Part shown: positions 21,801 to 33,829 of the stretch, in pieces | How the letters are laid out: the number at the start of each line of letters is the position of its first letter | How positions within the stretch are numbered: position 1 is the first letter of the stretch | Assembly: GCA_964017045.1 (NCBI GenBank) | Contig: OZ024798.1 | Span: 13,647,630-13,711,629, forward strand | Direction of reading: 5' to 3' | Length of the DNA stretch: 64,000 nucleotides | Source of the DNA: Omphiscola glabra | Lineage: Eukaryota; Mollusca; Gastropoda; Lymnaeidae | Translations under genes and position numbers: made by a program | The notes under the pieces: model-generated | Seen by the model: the letters and a program-made list of their open reading frames with translations, nothing else | Databases searched by the model: none | What the model was told of the DNA's origin: nothing

Positions 21801-23045
21801 TACTTTGAGTATTATATACATTTTATTCAAAAATGTTTATAAATATATTATAATTTTACAAGTGTTTTAGATATTTTTATGTATTCATTAATTTTTATAT
21901 GAAAAAAGGATGTGCAATAGCCACAGTAAGCTTTATATGCATAATGCAAGTTAAATCTCAAATGACTTCTAAGACAAAGTTTTGCTGTAAGAAGTATTAG
22001 TCTAACACTTTATTTTAATGATACACATAAAATTAACTACACATTACGTTCTTTATATGACTAAAAATAACTAATGAGTATTTAAAGATAAGTCAATCAG
22101 ATAAAAAAGTTTACCTTTGTAAAATCTCTGCCTGTCTCTTAAAACTTAGGTATTAACAAAAATCATTATTAAAAAGCTATAGGAACTGGCATAATCAAAA
22201 TGTGATTTATGGAGCAGGATACCTTGTTAAAAGGCAGACATGCATAAACTACGGAACCCTATTTTGTCATATTCCACAATTTGTATATTTAGTTAAAATA
22301 AAGGTTGTCAATTTTCATATATTTTGTAATGATACACCCATTTTTATTGGTTTTCGAAAGAGTTATCAATAATTAATTAAGTAATATGCGACATCAGAAT
22401 TTGACACTGACACCTTTATTGGGTTACTATTTGTGAAACAAATTGACACTGACACCTTTATTGGGTTACTATTTGTGAAACACAAAATTAAAATGTATAT
22501 GATTTAAATTATGGATTACTTTTTTTATAACAATGCTGAAAAGTTGCCCTAGGGTAGGGGAGATCAAATATTCACACAACTGCCTTGACATACGTACCTT
22601 TCGTAGTATCACTTTTAATGTGAATAAAATGTATAAATAACTAAATATAATATGATTTTAAAAAATTAAATTGTATTTTTATTTTATAATCTCTTCAAGC
22701 TGTTATTTTCTTAACTGACCTTTCTATTCGTAGATTTCTTGTTCATCATAATATAGTTAAATATAATTGTAACTAAAGATAAATGAATTGCTAGTTTTTA
22801 AATTGTACTTCTTGCTAGCTTCAATATTGGCTTTTGAGTAGTAGTATTGCTAATTCATATCATCATCAACACTCCATTTCTGTGATGTGTCGAAGCAAAT
22901 GTAAATATTATGATGTTATTGAAAATTTATCATATCATTATCTTTGTATTTCACTTTTTCAGCCGGTGGTCCCACAAAAAAATTGACTTGGGGGGAAAGT
23001 TAATTCCTTTTTTCCAAGTAAATGGTAGGCTGGTATTCCTTACCA
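21800..23045. repeat. Dispersed repeat, copy 2 (most complete)
   Basis: This copy joins in one piece the blocks that are separated in copy 1 (1490-2240, 4690-4830, 5770-6000). Its start (21800-22050, with GGATGTGCAATAGCCACAG) also matches 63740-64000. Within it a 42-43-bp segment (about 22398-22483, AATTGACACTGACACC and following) is duplicated in tandem and nearly identical. No protein-coding potential was recognised. Confidence 0.75.
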
Positions 23046-23097
23046 GTAATATAATCGCCTGCATTCATTCCCCAGCGAACACAACAATAAGAAAAGA

Positions 23098-23293
23098 TAG
23101 TGGTTCTCAATATTCCTTATGCCGCGACGCTTTAATACAGTTCCTCATATTATGGCGACCTCAACAATAAAATTATTTTGGTTGCTACTTTATATTTGTA
23201 GAGAATATGTGTTTTCCAATGGTCTTAGGCGACCCCTGGGAAAGGATCGCTCGACACCCAAGGGGTTTGCAACCCACAGGTTGAAAACCGCCG
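23098..23293 (+). mobile_element. SPIN-like hAT MITE, copy 2, old
   Basis: About 196 bp, collinear with the copy at 12884. It includes AGTGGTTCTCAATATTCC, TTTAATACAGTTCCTCAT, GGTCTTAGGCGACCCC and, at the end, GGTTGAAAACCGCCG. Both ends are mutated and no 8-bp target duplication is visible, so it looks older than copy 1. Confidence 0.8.
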
Positions 23294-23449
23294 TTTTTCT
23301 CCCATTGCGAACATTACGTCACTAGTGTATTTATGACCAAGACACGTAAGGCCAAGACGATACACTGGTTTTGTCATACACTCTTTCGCGATAAACTCGT
23401 TCGTTCTACATTTTTGTCATTGTCATGTACAGGAGATGTAATAAATAAA

Positions 23450-23570
23450 TCTCACAGTGTCACAGTTCGGTATTGATTCTAAATCGTTTTGATAATGAAG
23501 GAGTACTAACTCATGTTGAGCCTCAAGAGTTGATTCAACTAAAAAGTCCATAATTTACGTGCTGGCTTTC
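23450..23570. repeat. Diverged member of the 24-31 kb repeat unit
   Basis: TTGATTCAACTAAAAAGTCC followed by ATAATTTACGTG, with the sequence before it, recurs near 24410 and in weaker form near 26210. This shows that the tandemly arranged unit has an outlying copy. Confidence 0.55.
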
Positions 23571-23577
23571 CTACCGC

Positions 23578-23890
23578 GAATGGGATCAAACCGGCATTTG
23601 GATCCCAACAGGAAACGGGATATCAAAGGGATCGGGATCACACCAGGAAACGTGAACCCAATTGAAAACGGAACCCGCAGAGGATTTGGGTCCCACTGGG
23701 ATTAAGATCCAACCGGTATCGGGATGCAACCGGGATCGGGATCTCATTGTAAAATGATATCCTACTTTGAAATGGGATCCCTTGGGATCAGGGTCACATC
23801 GGTATAGGTAACCCAATGGGGTAGAATTTCTAATGGGGTCGGTATCTAAATTGGGCCAGGATCCCATATCCCGTTTGGAAACGGAATGCC
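23578..23890. repeat. Degenerate GGGATC-rich array, copy B
   Basis: Same block composition as at 275-600 and 62.3-63.7 kb, with many GGGATC and GGATCC motifs at irregular spacing. The 93-codon minus-strand frame through it is a by-product. Confidence 0.8.
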
Positions 23891-23904
23891 ATCGTGATAC
23901 TCCC

Positions 23905-24070
23905 GTTTGGGTAGTCGGTAATGCTAAGTCATATCATTATCAAGATTTCATTTGTGTGATGTGTTGCAGCAAATGTGAATATTATGATGTTATTGAACAT
24001 TGATCAAATCACTATCTGTGTATTTCACCTTTTTTCAGCCGGTGAACCCAATTCCTAGCCGGTCTTTCTT
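23905..24070. repeat. Dispersed repeat, copy 3 (3' part only)
   Basis: CTAAGTCATATCATTATCAA to TTTTTTCAGCCGGTG matches 5780-5940 and 22836-22975. The acceptor-like TTTCAG/CCGGTG is retained. The GC-richer sequence after it (24045-24180) could be an exon but has no recognised motif. Confidence 0.6.
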
Positions 24071-24221
24071 GCCAGGAGTACCTGCGCCTAGCACCTGTGC
24101 CGTCAGCAGAAGCGGCGTATTGGCGGCAATCGGGGGGAAGTGTTTTGGCGGCAAAAGGGTAACTGATTTTCTACTTATGAATTCAAGGTTACGGAAGGTA
24201 AATCTACAGTTCTAGTCATTT

Positions 24222-24300
24222 CCAGGGTCTACGCCTTGGCCAGAAATTGAACTCCAGACCACAAGGACATATTATCTCGACCATTCAGCACCCTACAGAG
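24222..24300 (-). repeat. tRNA-derived SINE-like relic
   Basis: On the minus strand, GGGTGCTGAATGGTCGAGAT and then GTGGTCTGGAGTTCAATTTC resemble A-box and B-box promoter elements with tRNA-like spacing. The cloverleaf is not intact enough for a functional tRNA. Diverged pieces recur near 26115-26145 and 28740. Confidence 0.45.
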
Positions 24301-24319
24301 CAGGGGAGGGAATTAGAAA

Positions 24320-25485
24320 AGTCTCACCTTGTCACCGTTCGGCATTAATTCTAAATAGTTTGGGTAATCAAGGAGTTGTGATTACCGTTGAGCCTCCCGA
24401 GTTGATTCAACTAAAAAGTCCATAATTTACGTGGCAGCTTTCAGAGTTGATATAAACAAGTGACTTTGCTCTCTTTACCGAAAAAAAAACCCATTACGGC
24501 TGGAGTAACTTTAGGATTATAATTATTACTGTTGCATTATTTTCTTAACCTTAATAACAAAAAAGGTGAAGATATGAGGTTGTTACTGGATGTTGATGTT
24601 CGTACAAAGAAATATCACTTCAGAATCATAGATGGCGTAATACAAAATCTTAAATTACGACAATAGTTAATTTTTTGGTACTCCAAAAAAAGAAACAAAT
24701 ATGTGGCACAAACATCAAAGACCATATCCGAAATTAGACAATATGATTGGGAATACATTTAATTAATTTAAAGAGACTATCATATTAAAGTTAATAGCTG
24801 ATTATATCGACAACATATCAAATTACTTGACAAACATAAATTATTTAAGCCCACCTAATGTCTGTCGACTATATCCGAAATCAGAATATATGTTTTAAAA
24901 AAAAAAGTTTAATCAATTTAGAGAGTAGATGAAATGAAAATAAACAGCTTCCAATACCGACATAACATGAAATAGTTTTATATTACTACAACTATTGTGC
25001 CTAACTATAGTAATGTGAGCAGTGTTCTTTCAGACAATATCTTTCAGGGGAGGGTGATTTCACAATTTTGTGTGTGGCTGTGCTAGCAGCCAGAGGTGTA
25101 GCCGAGGTGGAGTCAGAGAGAACAGATATCCAGGGACCAAAAACTACCGGCGAACACGTCTAAATCGGCTTTGATGGTATTAAATAGGTGAAAATAATGT
25201 GTTTGAGAGGGGGGGGGGAAGCGGCTTTGCCCTTACTCCAAACATATTGGTTACCGCTCGACCAGTGACGTAGAAAACGGGTGGGCCGCCCATGTGTTAA
25301 TTGTTTTTCTTTTTTTAGAGGTGTGGCATTGTGGTCGCACAATTGCAGATTTTTTTTTACCTTTAAATGTAACGCGACAAAAAGCTTGGATCTTCCAATA
25401 AAGCACTTGGGCTAGCTACGACTCATTTCGATAATTTCTGATCTTGTTCTAGTTCACGCCAAACACACAGAAGAACAACTGACAC
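24320..25485. repeat. Ancestral tandem unit, copy 0 (diverged)
   Basis: This is collinear with 26150-27560. Landmarks are ATATATGTTTTAAAAAAAAA, GATGAAATGAAAATAAACA and GTTCTTTCAGACAAT. It is clearly more diverged than copies 1 and 2 are from each other. At 25411-25430 it reads GCTAGCTACGACTCATTTCG, with no 8-bp array, where copies 1 and 2 carry hundreds of bases of array. Confidence 0.75.
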
Positions 25486-25568
25486 ATGAACAAAAAACGC
25501 ACAAACTCACAAAATTTAAAAAAGTAAATAAAATACAACAACAAATAAACAAAACAAATGCATTCAAG

Positions 25569-25736
25569 CAGTGGCGTAGCGAGCTTAACTCGCACCCGGA
25601 GCACAATACATTTTTAGTGCCCCCCCCCCTATTCGAAAACCATACAATATTATATGTAAAATATACCATTTGGCGCCCATTTGTGAGTAGCGTCCGGGGC
25701 ATGATGCCCCCTTGCCCCCACCTCGCTACGCCAATG
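25569..25736. mobile_element. hAT MITE, 168 bp, with perfect target duplication
   Basis: The left end CAGTGGCGTAGCGAG and the right end CTCGCTACGCCAATG are inverted repeats with one mismatch. Perfect 8-bp direct repeats CATTCAAG flank it (25561-25568 and 25737-25744). The inside is GC-rich with a C run and has no coding capacity. The paralogous site near 27620 lacks the element. Confidence 0.88.
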
Positions 25737-27042
25737 CATTCAAGCGCACACAAATACAATATAATAAAATAAAGTTAAATTAAAAGGAGTACTTACAGAG
25801 CAGCCCTTCCTTGAAGTATCAGACTATTGTTGAACAATTATCCATAAACGAAATAATATTTAAACACATACGCACGGTTGTCCCAATGGACGAAATGGGT
25901 TTTTTTTTTCTTTTTTCAGCAACGGGAATACCCAATAACTGGGAAGAACACCTTAGACGCATTCGTTACCTTATACTCGTTCGCCGTACACTCGTCCGCC
26001 CTATATTTTCATTGTCATTCCGAATACGAGACTCCATCATCGGGTTAAAGTTAAATAGTAACTTTTTTTTAATGAGTTGCCATCCAGAGTAATATTTTCT
26101 TGCTAGGCTATTTCGAACTAATTTTAGACCACTCGACCTACAGGATAGGGAATTACTAAAGTCTCGCCGAGTACCCGTTGAATATTAATTATAAATAGTT
26201 GAAATAATAAACGAGATACAATTTACGTGACAGCTTAAAGAGTTCATTCAAACAAGTCATTGTGTGATCTGTACTGAATACTTTCCATTGCACCTGGAGA
26301 AACATGGTGATTACAAATAGTTCCGTGATATTATTTTATTAGCCTTAATCAAAAGAAGTGACGAGGTAGACGTGTCTTAGAATATTAATGTTCATACAAA
26401 GATAATGTCGTTTAAATCACAGATGGCGGAATAATTAATTAGAAACAGAAATTATTTGGCAAACGCACTAAAGACTATATCCCAAAATCGGAATATATGT
26501 TTTAAAAAAAAAAGTCTAAACAATTTAGAGAGATGATGAAATGAAAATAAACAACTTCCAATACTGACAGCACATTAAATACTTTTATAATACTACACTT
26601 ATTGTGTCTAACTATAGTCACGTGAGCAATGTTCTTTCAGACAATTTCTTTCGGGGGAGGTTGATTTGATAATTTTAGATTGGGAGTGCTAGTAGCCATG
26701 GCGTGTATATGCGGCGTGATCAGAGGGAACAGATGTCACCGAGGGCAAAACTACCGGCGGAACCTTCCAAATGGGCTTTGATGATATTTAATGGGTGAAA
26801 ATAATGTGGTTGAAAGAGGGGGAAGGGGGTTTACTGGTTTAAAATTGAATCTTTTACCATTACTCCAAACATATTGGTTATCTCTACACAATTGGCGTAG
26901 AAAACGGGTACGATGGGGTGGGCCTCCCATGTGTCAATGTTCATTACATGGAGGGGTGGCACTTTAGCACAACTGCAGATTTTGTACAGTTGAATGTAGC
27001 GCGACTAAAGTTGGGCTAATCAATTAAAGCGCTTGAGCTAGC

Positions 27043-27500
27043 TACGGCACTACGGCACTACGGCACTACGGCCATACGGCACTACGGCACTACGGCACTA
27101 CGACACTACGACACTACGACACTACGACACTACGGCACTACGACACTACGACACTACGGCACTACGACACTACGGCACTACGGCACTACGGCACTACGGC
27201 ACTACGGCACTACGGCCATACGGCACTACGGCACTACGGCACTACGACACTACGGCACTACAACACTACGTCACTACGGCACTACGGCACTACGACACTA
27301 CGGCACTACGGCACTATGGCACTACGGCACTACGGCACTACGGCACTACGACACTACGACACTACGGCACTACGGCACTACGACACTACGGCACTAAGGC
27401 AATACGGCACTACGACACTACGGCACTACGGCACTACGGCACTACGGCACTACGACACTACGACACTACGACACTACGACACTACGGCACTACGGCACTA
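27043..27500. repeat. 8-bp array (GGCACTAC / GACACTAC), array 1
   Basis: About 57 units alternate between two variants in an irregular order, with a few exceptions such as GGCCATAC. The 8-bp unit gives 24-bp (8-codon) peptide periodicity in every frame, which explains the repetitive open frame here. Confidence 0.95.
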
Positions 27501-28195
27501 TCTTTTACTCATTTCAATAATTTCGGGTCTTGTTGTATTTTACGCCAAACACACATAAACAAACACACACGTGAACAAAAAATCGCACAAACGCACTAAA
27601 TAAAAAACAAACAAAAAGAGAAGCAATCAGGCAAACACAAATATATTTTTAAAAAATGTAAGTTAAAATTTAAATGATACTTACAGAAAAGCCCTTCCTT
27701 GAAGACACAGACTACCGCTGATGAGGTGTCAGATTTTTCCCATGCTAAGTACGCCCTGAGATGGACTCTCGTAGTCGATATGGCAGTGTTTCCTAAATGT
27801 TCGACATCTGTGTACCCCTGTCTATAATTTACGTAAAAATGAGTACCTACTTTAAAAAAAATTGCATATATTTAAATTTAAAAAAATGTCTTTACAGTGT
27901 GTATCCTAACAAAACTCTTCCCGTAACCCCCCTCCCCAACCCCAGGGGGTATGCGAACCATACTTTGGGAAACCCTGTAACGGCTAAACGCCGGGAAACT
28001 ACTATTGTCTTTTTTAAAGGGGCATAATGTCCTCCATGACTACACACGCTCGCCGTACACGCGTATGCCATTCATTCGTTCACCTACAAGCGTTTACCCT
28101 ACATTACTGTTAATGAACAAAAAACGAACAAACTCACAAAATTTAAAAAAGTAAATAAAATACAACAACAAATAAACAAAACAAATGCATTCAAG

Positions 28196-28363
28196 CAGTG
28201 GCGTAGCGAGCTTAACTCGCACCCGGAGCACAATACATTTTTAGTGCCCCCCCCCCTATTCGAAAACCTTACAATATTATATGTAAAATATACCATTTGG
28301 CGCCCATTTGTGAGTAGCGCCCGGGGCATGATGCCCCCTTGCCCCCACCTCGCTACGCCAATG
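28196..28363. mobile_element. hAT MITE, duplicate copy
   Basis: Identical in layout to the element at 25569, with the same CATTCAAG target repeats (28188-28195 and 28364-28371). It was copied by the segmental duplication, not inserted separately. Confidence 0.88.
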
Positions 28364-29672
28364 CATTCAAGCGCACACAAATACAATATAATAAAATAAA
28401 GTTAAATTAAAAGGAGTACTTACAGAGCAGCCCTTCCTTGAAGTATCAGACTATTGTTGAACAATTATCGATAAACGAAATAATATTTAAACACATACGC
28501 ACGGTTGTCCCAATGGACGAAATGGTTTTTTTTTTTCTTTTTTCAGCAACGGGAATACCCAATAACTGGGAAGAACACCTTAGACGCATTCGTTACCTTA
28601 TACTCGTTCGCCGTACACTCGTCCGCCCTATATTTTCATTGTCATTCCGAATACGAGACTCCATCATCGGGTTAAAGTTAAATAGTAACTTTTTTTTAAT
28701 GAGTTGCCATCCAGAGTAATATTTTCTTGCTAGGCTATTTCGAACTAATTTTAGACCACTCGACCTACAGGATAGGGAATTACTAAAGTCTCGCCGAGTA
28801 CCCGTTGAATATTAATTATAAATAGTTGAAATAATAAACGAGATACAATTTACGTGACAGCTTAAAGAGTTCATTCAAACAAGTCATTGTGTGATCTGTA
28901 CTGAATACTTTCCATTGCACCTGGAGAAACATGGTGATTACAAATAGTTCCGTGATATTATTTTATTAGCCTTAATCAAAAGAAGTGACGAGGTAGACGT
29001 GTCTTAGAATATTAATGTTCATACAAAGATAATGTCTTTTAAATCACAGATGGCGGAATAATTAATTAGAAACAGAAATTAATTGGCAAACGCACTAAAG
29101 ACTATATCCCAAAATCGGAATATATGTTTTAAAAAAAAAAGTCTAAACAATTTAGAGAGATGATGAAATGAAAATAAACAACTTCCAATACTGACAGCAC
29201 ATTAAATACTTTTATAATACTACACTTATTGTGTCTAACTATAGTCACGTGAGCAATGTTCTTTCAGACAATTTCTTTCGGGGGAGGTTGATTTGATAAT
29301 TTTAGATTGGGAGTGCTAGTAGCCATGGCGTGTATATGCGGCGTGATCAGAGGGAACAGATGTCACCGAGGGCAAAACTACCGGCGGAACCTTCCAAATG
29401 GGCTTTGATGATATTTAATGGGTGAAAATAATGTGGTTGAAAGAGGGGGAAGGGGGTTTACTGGTTTAAAATTGAATCTTTTACCATTACTCCAAACATA
29501 TTGGTTATCTCTACACAATTGGCGTAGAAAACGGGTACGATGGGGTGGGCCTCACATGTGTCAATGTTCATTACATGGAGGGGTGGCACTTTAGCACAAC
29601 TGCAGATTTTGTACAGTTGAATGTAGCGCGACTAAAGTTGGGCTATCCCATTAAAGCGCTTGAGCTAGCTAC

Positions 29673-30223
29673 GGCCCTACGGCACTACGGCACTACGGCA
29701 CTACGGCACTACGGCACTACGGCACTACGGCACTACGGCACTACGGCACTACGGCACTACGGCACTACGGCACTACGGCACTACGACACTACGGCACTAC
29801 GGCACTACGGCACTACGACACTACGGCACTACGGCACTACGGCACTACGACACTACGGCACTACAACACTACGGCACTACGGCACTACGGCACTACGGCA
29901 CTACGACACTACGGCACTACGGCACTACGACACTACGGCACTACGGCACTAAGGCAATACGTCACTACGGCACTACGGCACTACGGCACTACGACACTAC
30001 GACACTACGACACTACGACACTACGACACTACGGCACTACGGCACTACGACACTACGACACTACGGCACTACGGCACTACGGCACTACGACACTACGGCA
30101 CTACGGCACTACGGCACTACGACACTACGGCACTACGGCACTACGGCACTACGGCACTACGGCACTACGGCACTACGACACTACGACACTACGACACTAC
30201 GACACTACGGCACTACGGCACTA
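29673..30223. repeat. 8-bp array, array 2
   Basis: Same two variants as array 1, about 69 units, with a different order of variants. The 135-codon open frame ending here is a by-product of the array. Confidence 0.95.
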
Positions 30224-30839
30224 TCTTTTACTCATTTCAATAATTTCGGGTCTTGTTGTATTTTACGCCAAACACACATAAACAAACACACACGTGAACA
30301 AAAAATCGCACAAACGCACTAAATAAAAAACAAACAAAAAGAGAAGCAATCAGGCAAACACAAATATATTTTTAAAAAATGTAAGTTAAAATTTAAATGG
30401 TAACTTACAGAAAAGCCCTTCCTTGAAGACACAGACTACCGCTGATGAGGTGTCAGATTTTTCCCATGCTAAGTACGCCCTGAGATGGACTCTCGTAGTC
30501 GATATGGCAGTGTTTCCTAAATGTTCGACATCTGTGTACCCCTGTCTATAATTTACGTAAAAATGAGTACCTACTTTAAAAAAAATTGCATATATTTAAA
30601 TTTAAAAAAATGTCTTTACAGTGTGTATCCTAACAAAACTCTTCCCGTAACCCCCCTCCCCAACCCCAGGGGGTATGCGAACCATACTTTGGGAAACCCT
30701 GTAACGGCTAAACGCCGGGAAACTACTATTGTCTTTTTTAAAGGGGCATAATGTCCTCCATGACTACACACGCTCGCCGTACACGCGTATGCCATTCATT
30801 CGTTCACCTACAAGCGTTTACCCTACATTACTGTTAATG

Positions 30840-32250
30840 TCAGTGCCGAATACGCGAGTCCATCTCCGGGTTTGAATTAATAGTTCTTACTCTCTTAGAT
30901 AAGTTGCCATCCAGGGTAATGTTTTTTGTTACTAGGCTTTCGCTGTGAGTTGAGCTCCAGTCAATAGGTATATGACTGTATGTTGGCCTAATGGTTAAGG
31001 GCTGGCATGTCAGGTATATGACTCTATGTTGGCCTATTGTTTAATGGATGTCATATGTTATAGAAAATTAGAAGTCAACACTTTTATGAAACACTTTCTC
31101 AAAATAACCGGTTAAGCCTATAAGTATTTAATAATGTATTATTCTATCGTATAAAAATCAAAGAATACATTTGCCAATATTCAATTGATTAAATGTTTAT
31201 TAGCAATTTCAAAATACTAAAACTTTCAAAATTGCATATTGTCTCTTAAATATACTTTATCAAACTTTTTAAAAATCAAATCCATAGAATTTATTTCAGT
31301 TTTTTTAATTTTTTTTTTTTTGGAAAGAGGAATTGTTTTCTATAACTAAATCAACAACACAAAATTGAAATGCATGATCATCGAAATGCTAGTTCACAAA
31401 TACGTCTGTGTGCGTGTTTGCATTTTCATCTTTAAAAAATCAATTAAAAATAGTTTGTGCAGATTATATATTATTTTAATATAAAAGAGAAAAGGAGTTG
31501 GGATTTTAATAATAGTTGACCAAGCATTAGGTTTAAAACTCTCGCTTCAATAAAAATTGATGAAAAGGTCACTTTTTGTGTATCTCGTTTAACATGCATG
31601 AAATAAGTACATTAACATTATGATAACGACTATATTTTTTACAGTATGATGCCATCATAATATTTATTATTAACACCTATCTCCACTTAAAAGCCATGAT
31701 TTTATAATGAAATATAATTTGAAAATAGATTGCACATGTTTGATATTTAAAATAACTAATTTAAAACTGTATACCTTGCTATTGATGTAAACTTAGTTTT
31801 GTACAGTGTCATTGAAGTCCTGATCCTTATGAATTTGCAACAAAAAAAATATATATACAATTTTCGGAACAGTGCGATATTTGTAATCAAACAGTTAGTC
31901 TCTCACAAAATTAGCCTTAAACATACGGATCATCAAATATATCGACCGTAGCGTTATTTCATAGTTTTTCCTAATGGTTGTCGGTAGTAGCTTTGTGGCT
32001 GATCTCTACATCGCTTATGTCTGAGTGTTTTTATTGCGTTAAAGAAAACAAGAGTTCTGTTGACTGCAGGGTTTCATGTGTTATATCTTTTGACTTAAAT
32101 CTTTTCTTAAAACCATGTTAATGCAGTGGCATAACTCTCTGTGATTTAAATACTGCCGTCGTCCATTGTGCAGCGTGTGTCTTTGTTAAATTCCCCACAC
32201 CCCACAAAAAATTACATATATATTTTCTGTGTTTTTCAGTACAGTAGAAC
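30840..32250. other. AT-rich intergenic stretch with one small duplication
   Basis: AGGTATATGACT(G/C)TATGTTGG is present twice, at 30967 and 31012 (45-bp period). The first copy contains TTGGCCTAATGGTTAAGGG, which looks like a tRNA A-box. Nothing else is recognised. Confidence 0.5.
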
Positions 32251-32252
32251 CT

Positions 32253-32405
32253 GGAAATTGTGAACCTTAAAATAGCGACGCATATGTGTAACTTGCCAGG
32301 GCATGGAATAATTTATAACAGTCACATGTAAATACCGCCACTATAGCTTCTGTCCCAAAGATATGAGTTAATTCTTATGTTCAATGTTAGGACAAGTTCC
32401 GGGAG
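32253..32405. repeat. Dispersed repeat pair member (with 62153-62315)
   Basis: GAACCTTAAAATAGCGA, GCATGGAAT, TGTAAATACCGCCACT and AGGACAAG recur in the same order at 62153-62315, with many substitutions. This is an old two-copy family. Confidence 0.6.
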
Positions 32406-32589
32406 GACACTTTGATTGCTAATTTTTTTTTTTTTTTGGTGGTTTTTTTTTGGTAGGGGTGTGGGGTGTAGAGACAGTGACGAGGAGACGAAATTCAAAA
32501 GCACCAAGGCATAAAGTTTTGCATTATTCTACAATTAATTGAATTGCAACAGATTAAATACTTTTTTCATGTAGGAGTCCCTTGGATTG

Positions 32590-33100
32590 GTTGTGTTATG
32601 AAGGATGACGTGTTTTGATGCACGCTTTACCCACTTTCCACGTGCATGACCTCTTACAGTCGAGGCCGTTTTGGGGTGTGGCTAGCAAAACTTTCCCCTT
32701 GTTTACTACAACGCTTAAGTATTGTCCGTTGCAGTTGAACATTGTAGAATGATATCGAGAATGCGAGAAGCAGTTACAATGTGTAATCTATTTCGAGAAT
32801 GATAAAAGGCTGAACGACTGAATGAGAGGTGATTCCTTTCCTTTATCACGAGACGTGCCGTGTGTCATCATTTAATACTAGACAGTGTTTTGTTGTGTGT
32901 AGATTTTCTTTCCTTGTACAACTTGAACTCAATGTATTTTTACATACAGTACCGGTACCAGCCATACTGTAATTTAATAATTTTAATCATATTCACTTGT
33001 GTTTGTATTTCATTGAAATTCACACATTAAAAACTTAATTAATTGTAATTAGCCCTGACTTTGTGTCGTTTTAGTGGTTATTGTTTTTAAAACTTTGATA
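32590..33100. other. Unassigned, weakly LTR-like stretch
   Basis: GC-richer than its surroundings, with a TGTTATGAAGG start and GATAAAAGGCTGAACGAC resembling a TATA region about 220 bases in. No matching second LTR, primer site or target repeat was found, so this is only a possibility. Confidence 0.2.
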
Positions 33101-33665
33101 TCGTCGTTTATTATGGACTGTTTTGAAAAGAGCCAATATACTAAACTAAGAGATACAATTCTCCATTAATAGCAGTCCGTAATAGTTGGGTTTATAAAAC
33201 ACTGTTCCTAAATTGAAATTTTATTTTGTAATATTGTTAAAACTATGTTAAAGCTTTTAACTAAATTGTTTTTAAAGATTGTCCGGGTGCTTCAAGTGAG
33301 TTCTGGCGCTGAACTTTCCTAAAAATGTATTAAAGGATTAGCGCCGACTGACAGGAGAAGCGGTCTCTGACTTGGAAAGAAAAATTAAGTCAATGCTTAA
33401 GTGTTTTGAAAGTGTTTTTCTTACAAATTTTATATTGTCGTCTTTAATAATTTCATCGCGCTAATGTTGAATCTTTGAGACCAGAGATCTTCAAATGACT
33501 AATTCCGGTCTAATAAATCAATATGGCACAGATCCTGGTCCGCACTTGAAATGTCTGAAACGCCGCTTTAGATCATGGGGATACTAAAAAGAAACAAAAA
33601 CTATCTATGGACAATGCATGATTTATTTCTCCATACTATATTGACTGAATCCAGAGCCTCAAAGG

Positions 33666-33829
33666 CAGCGGTGCGCAACCCTTTCTCATGGGTCCCCTAA
33701 GGCTATCTGGAAAAAAAACATGTTCTGTAGTTAAGAAGTAGCACCGAAAATAATTGTGTGAGTGGGTGTCGCCACAACATCAGGAACTGTATTAAAAGGT
33801 CGCGGCATTAGAAAAGTTGAGAGCCACTG
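33666..33829 (-). mobile_element. SPIN-like hAT MITE, copy 3, inverted and diverged
   Basis: 164 bp. Read on the minus strand it opens CAGTGGCTCTCAACTTTTC and continues with ATGCCGCGACCTTTTAATAC, matching the left end of the copy at 12884. The other end is CAGCGGTGCGCAACC. The flanking 8-bp repeats CTCAAAGG (33658-33665) and CTCCAAGG (33830-33837) differ at one base, as expected for an old insertion. Confidence 0.8.

Larger units (their letters stand above)
25486..28112. repeat. 2.6-kb tandem duplication, copy 1
   Basis: Nearly identical to 28113-30836, with scattered single-base differences outside the array. Both copies begin with ATGAACAAAAAACG. An ATG microhomology lies at the junctions (25486, 28113, 30837). 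It contains a hAT MITE, part of the older repeat unit and an 8-bp array. The 93- to 101-codon frames are duplicated along with it, but I recognise no domain in them. Confidence 0.9.
28113..30836. repeat. 2.7-kb tandem duplication, copy 2
   Basis: The offset from copy 1 is 2,627 bases before the array and 2,723-2,724 after it, so copy 2's array is longer by 96 bases, exactly 12 units. The rest is near-identical, consistent with a recent unequal crossover or an assembly duplication. Confidence 0.9.

Noticed and set aside
24222..24300. Functional tRNA gene
   Set aside because: A- and B-box-like words are present, but the arms do not pair well. A SINE relic is more likely.
25811..26092. 93-codon frame repeated at 28438
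   Set aside because: The repetition is due to the segmental duplication. The frame crosses a T run that differs in length between copies, and no domain is seen.
27043..30223. CRISPR-like regular array
   Set aside because: The unit is 8 bp with no unique spacers, in a eukaryotic context. It is a microsatellite.
33522..33580. A fourth exon C (acceptor-like GGCACAG then PGPHLKCLKRRFRSWGY and stop)
   Set aside because: Lacks the conserved Glu and Met, has a Cys, a weak acceptor tract and no exon B nearby.
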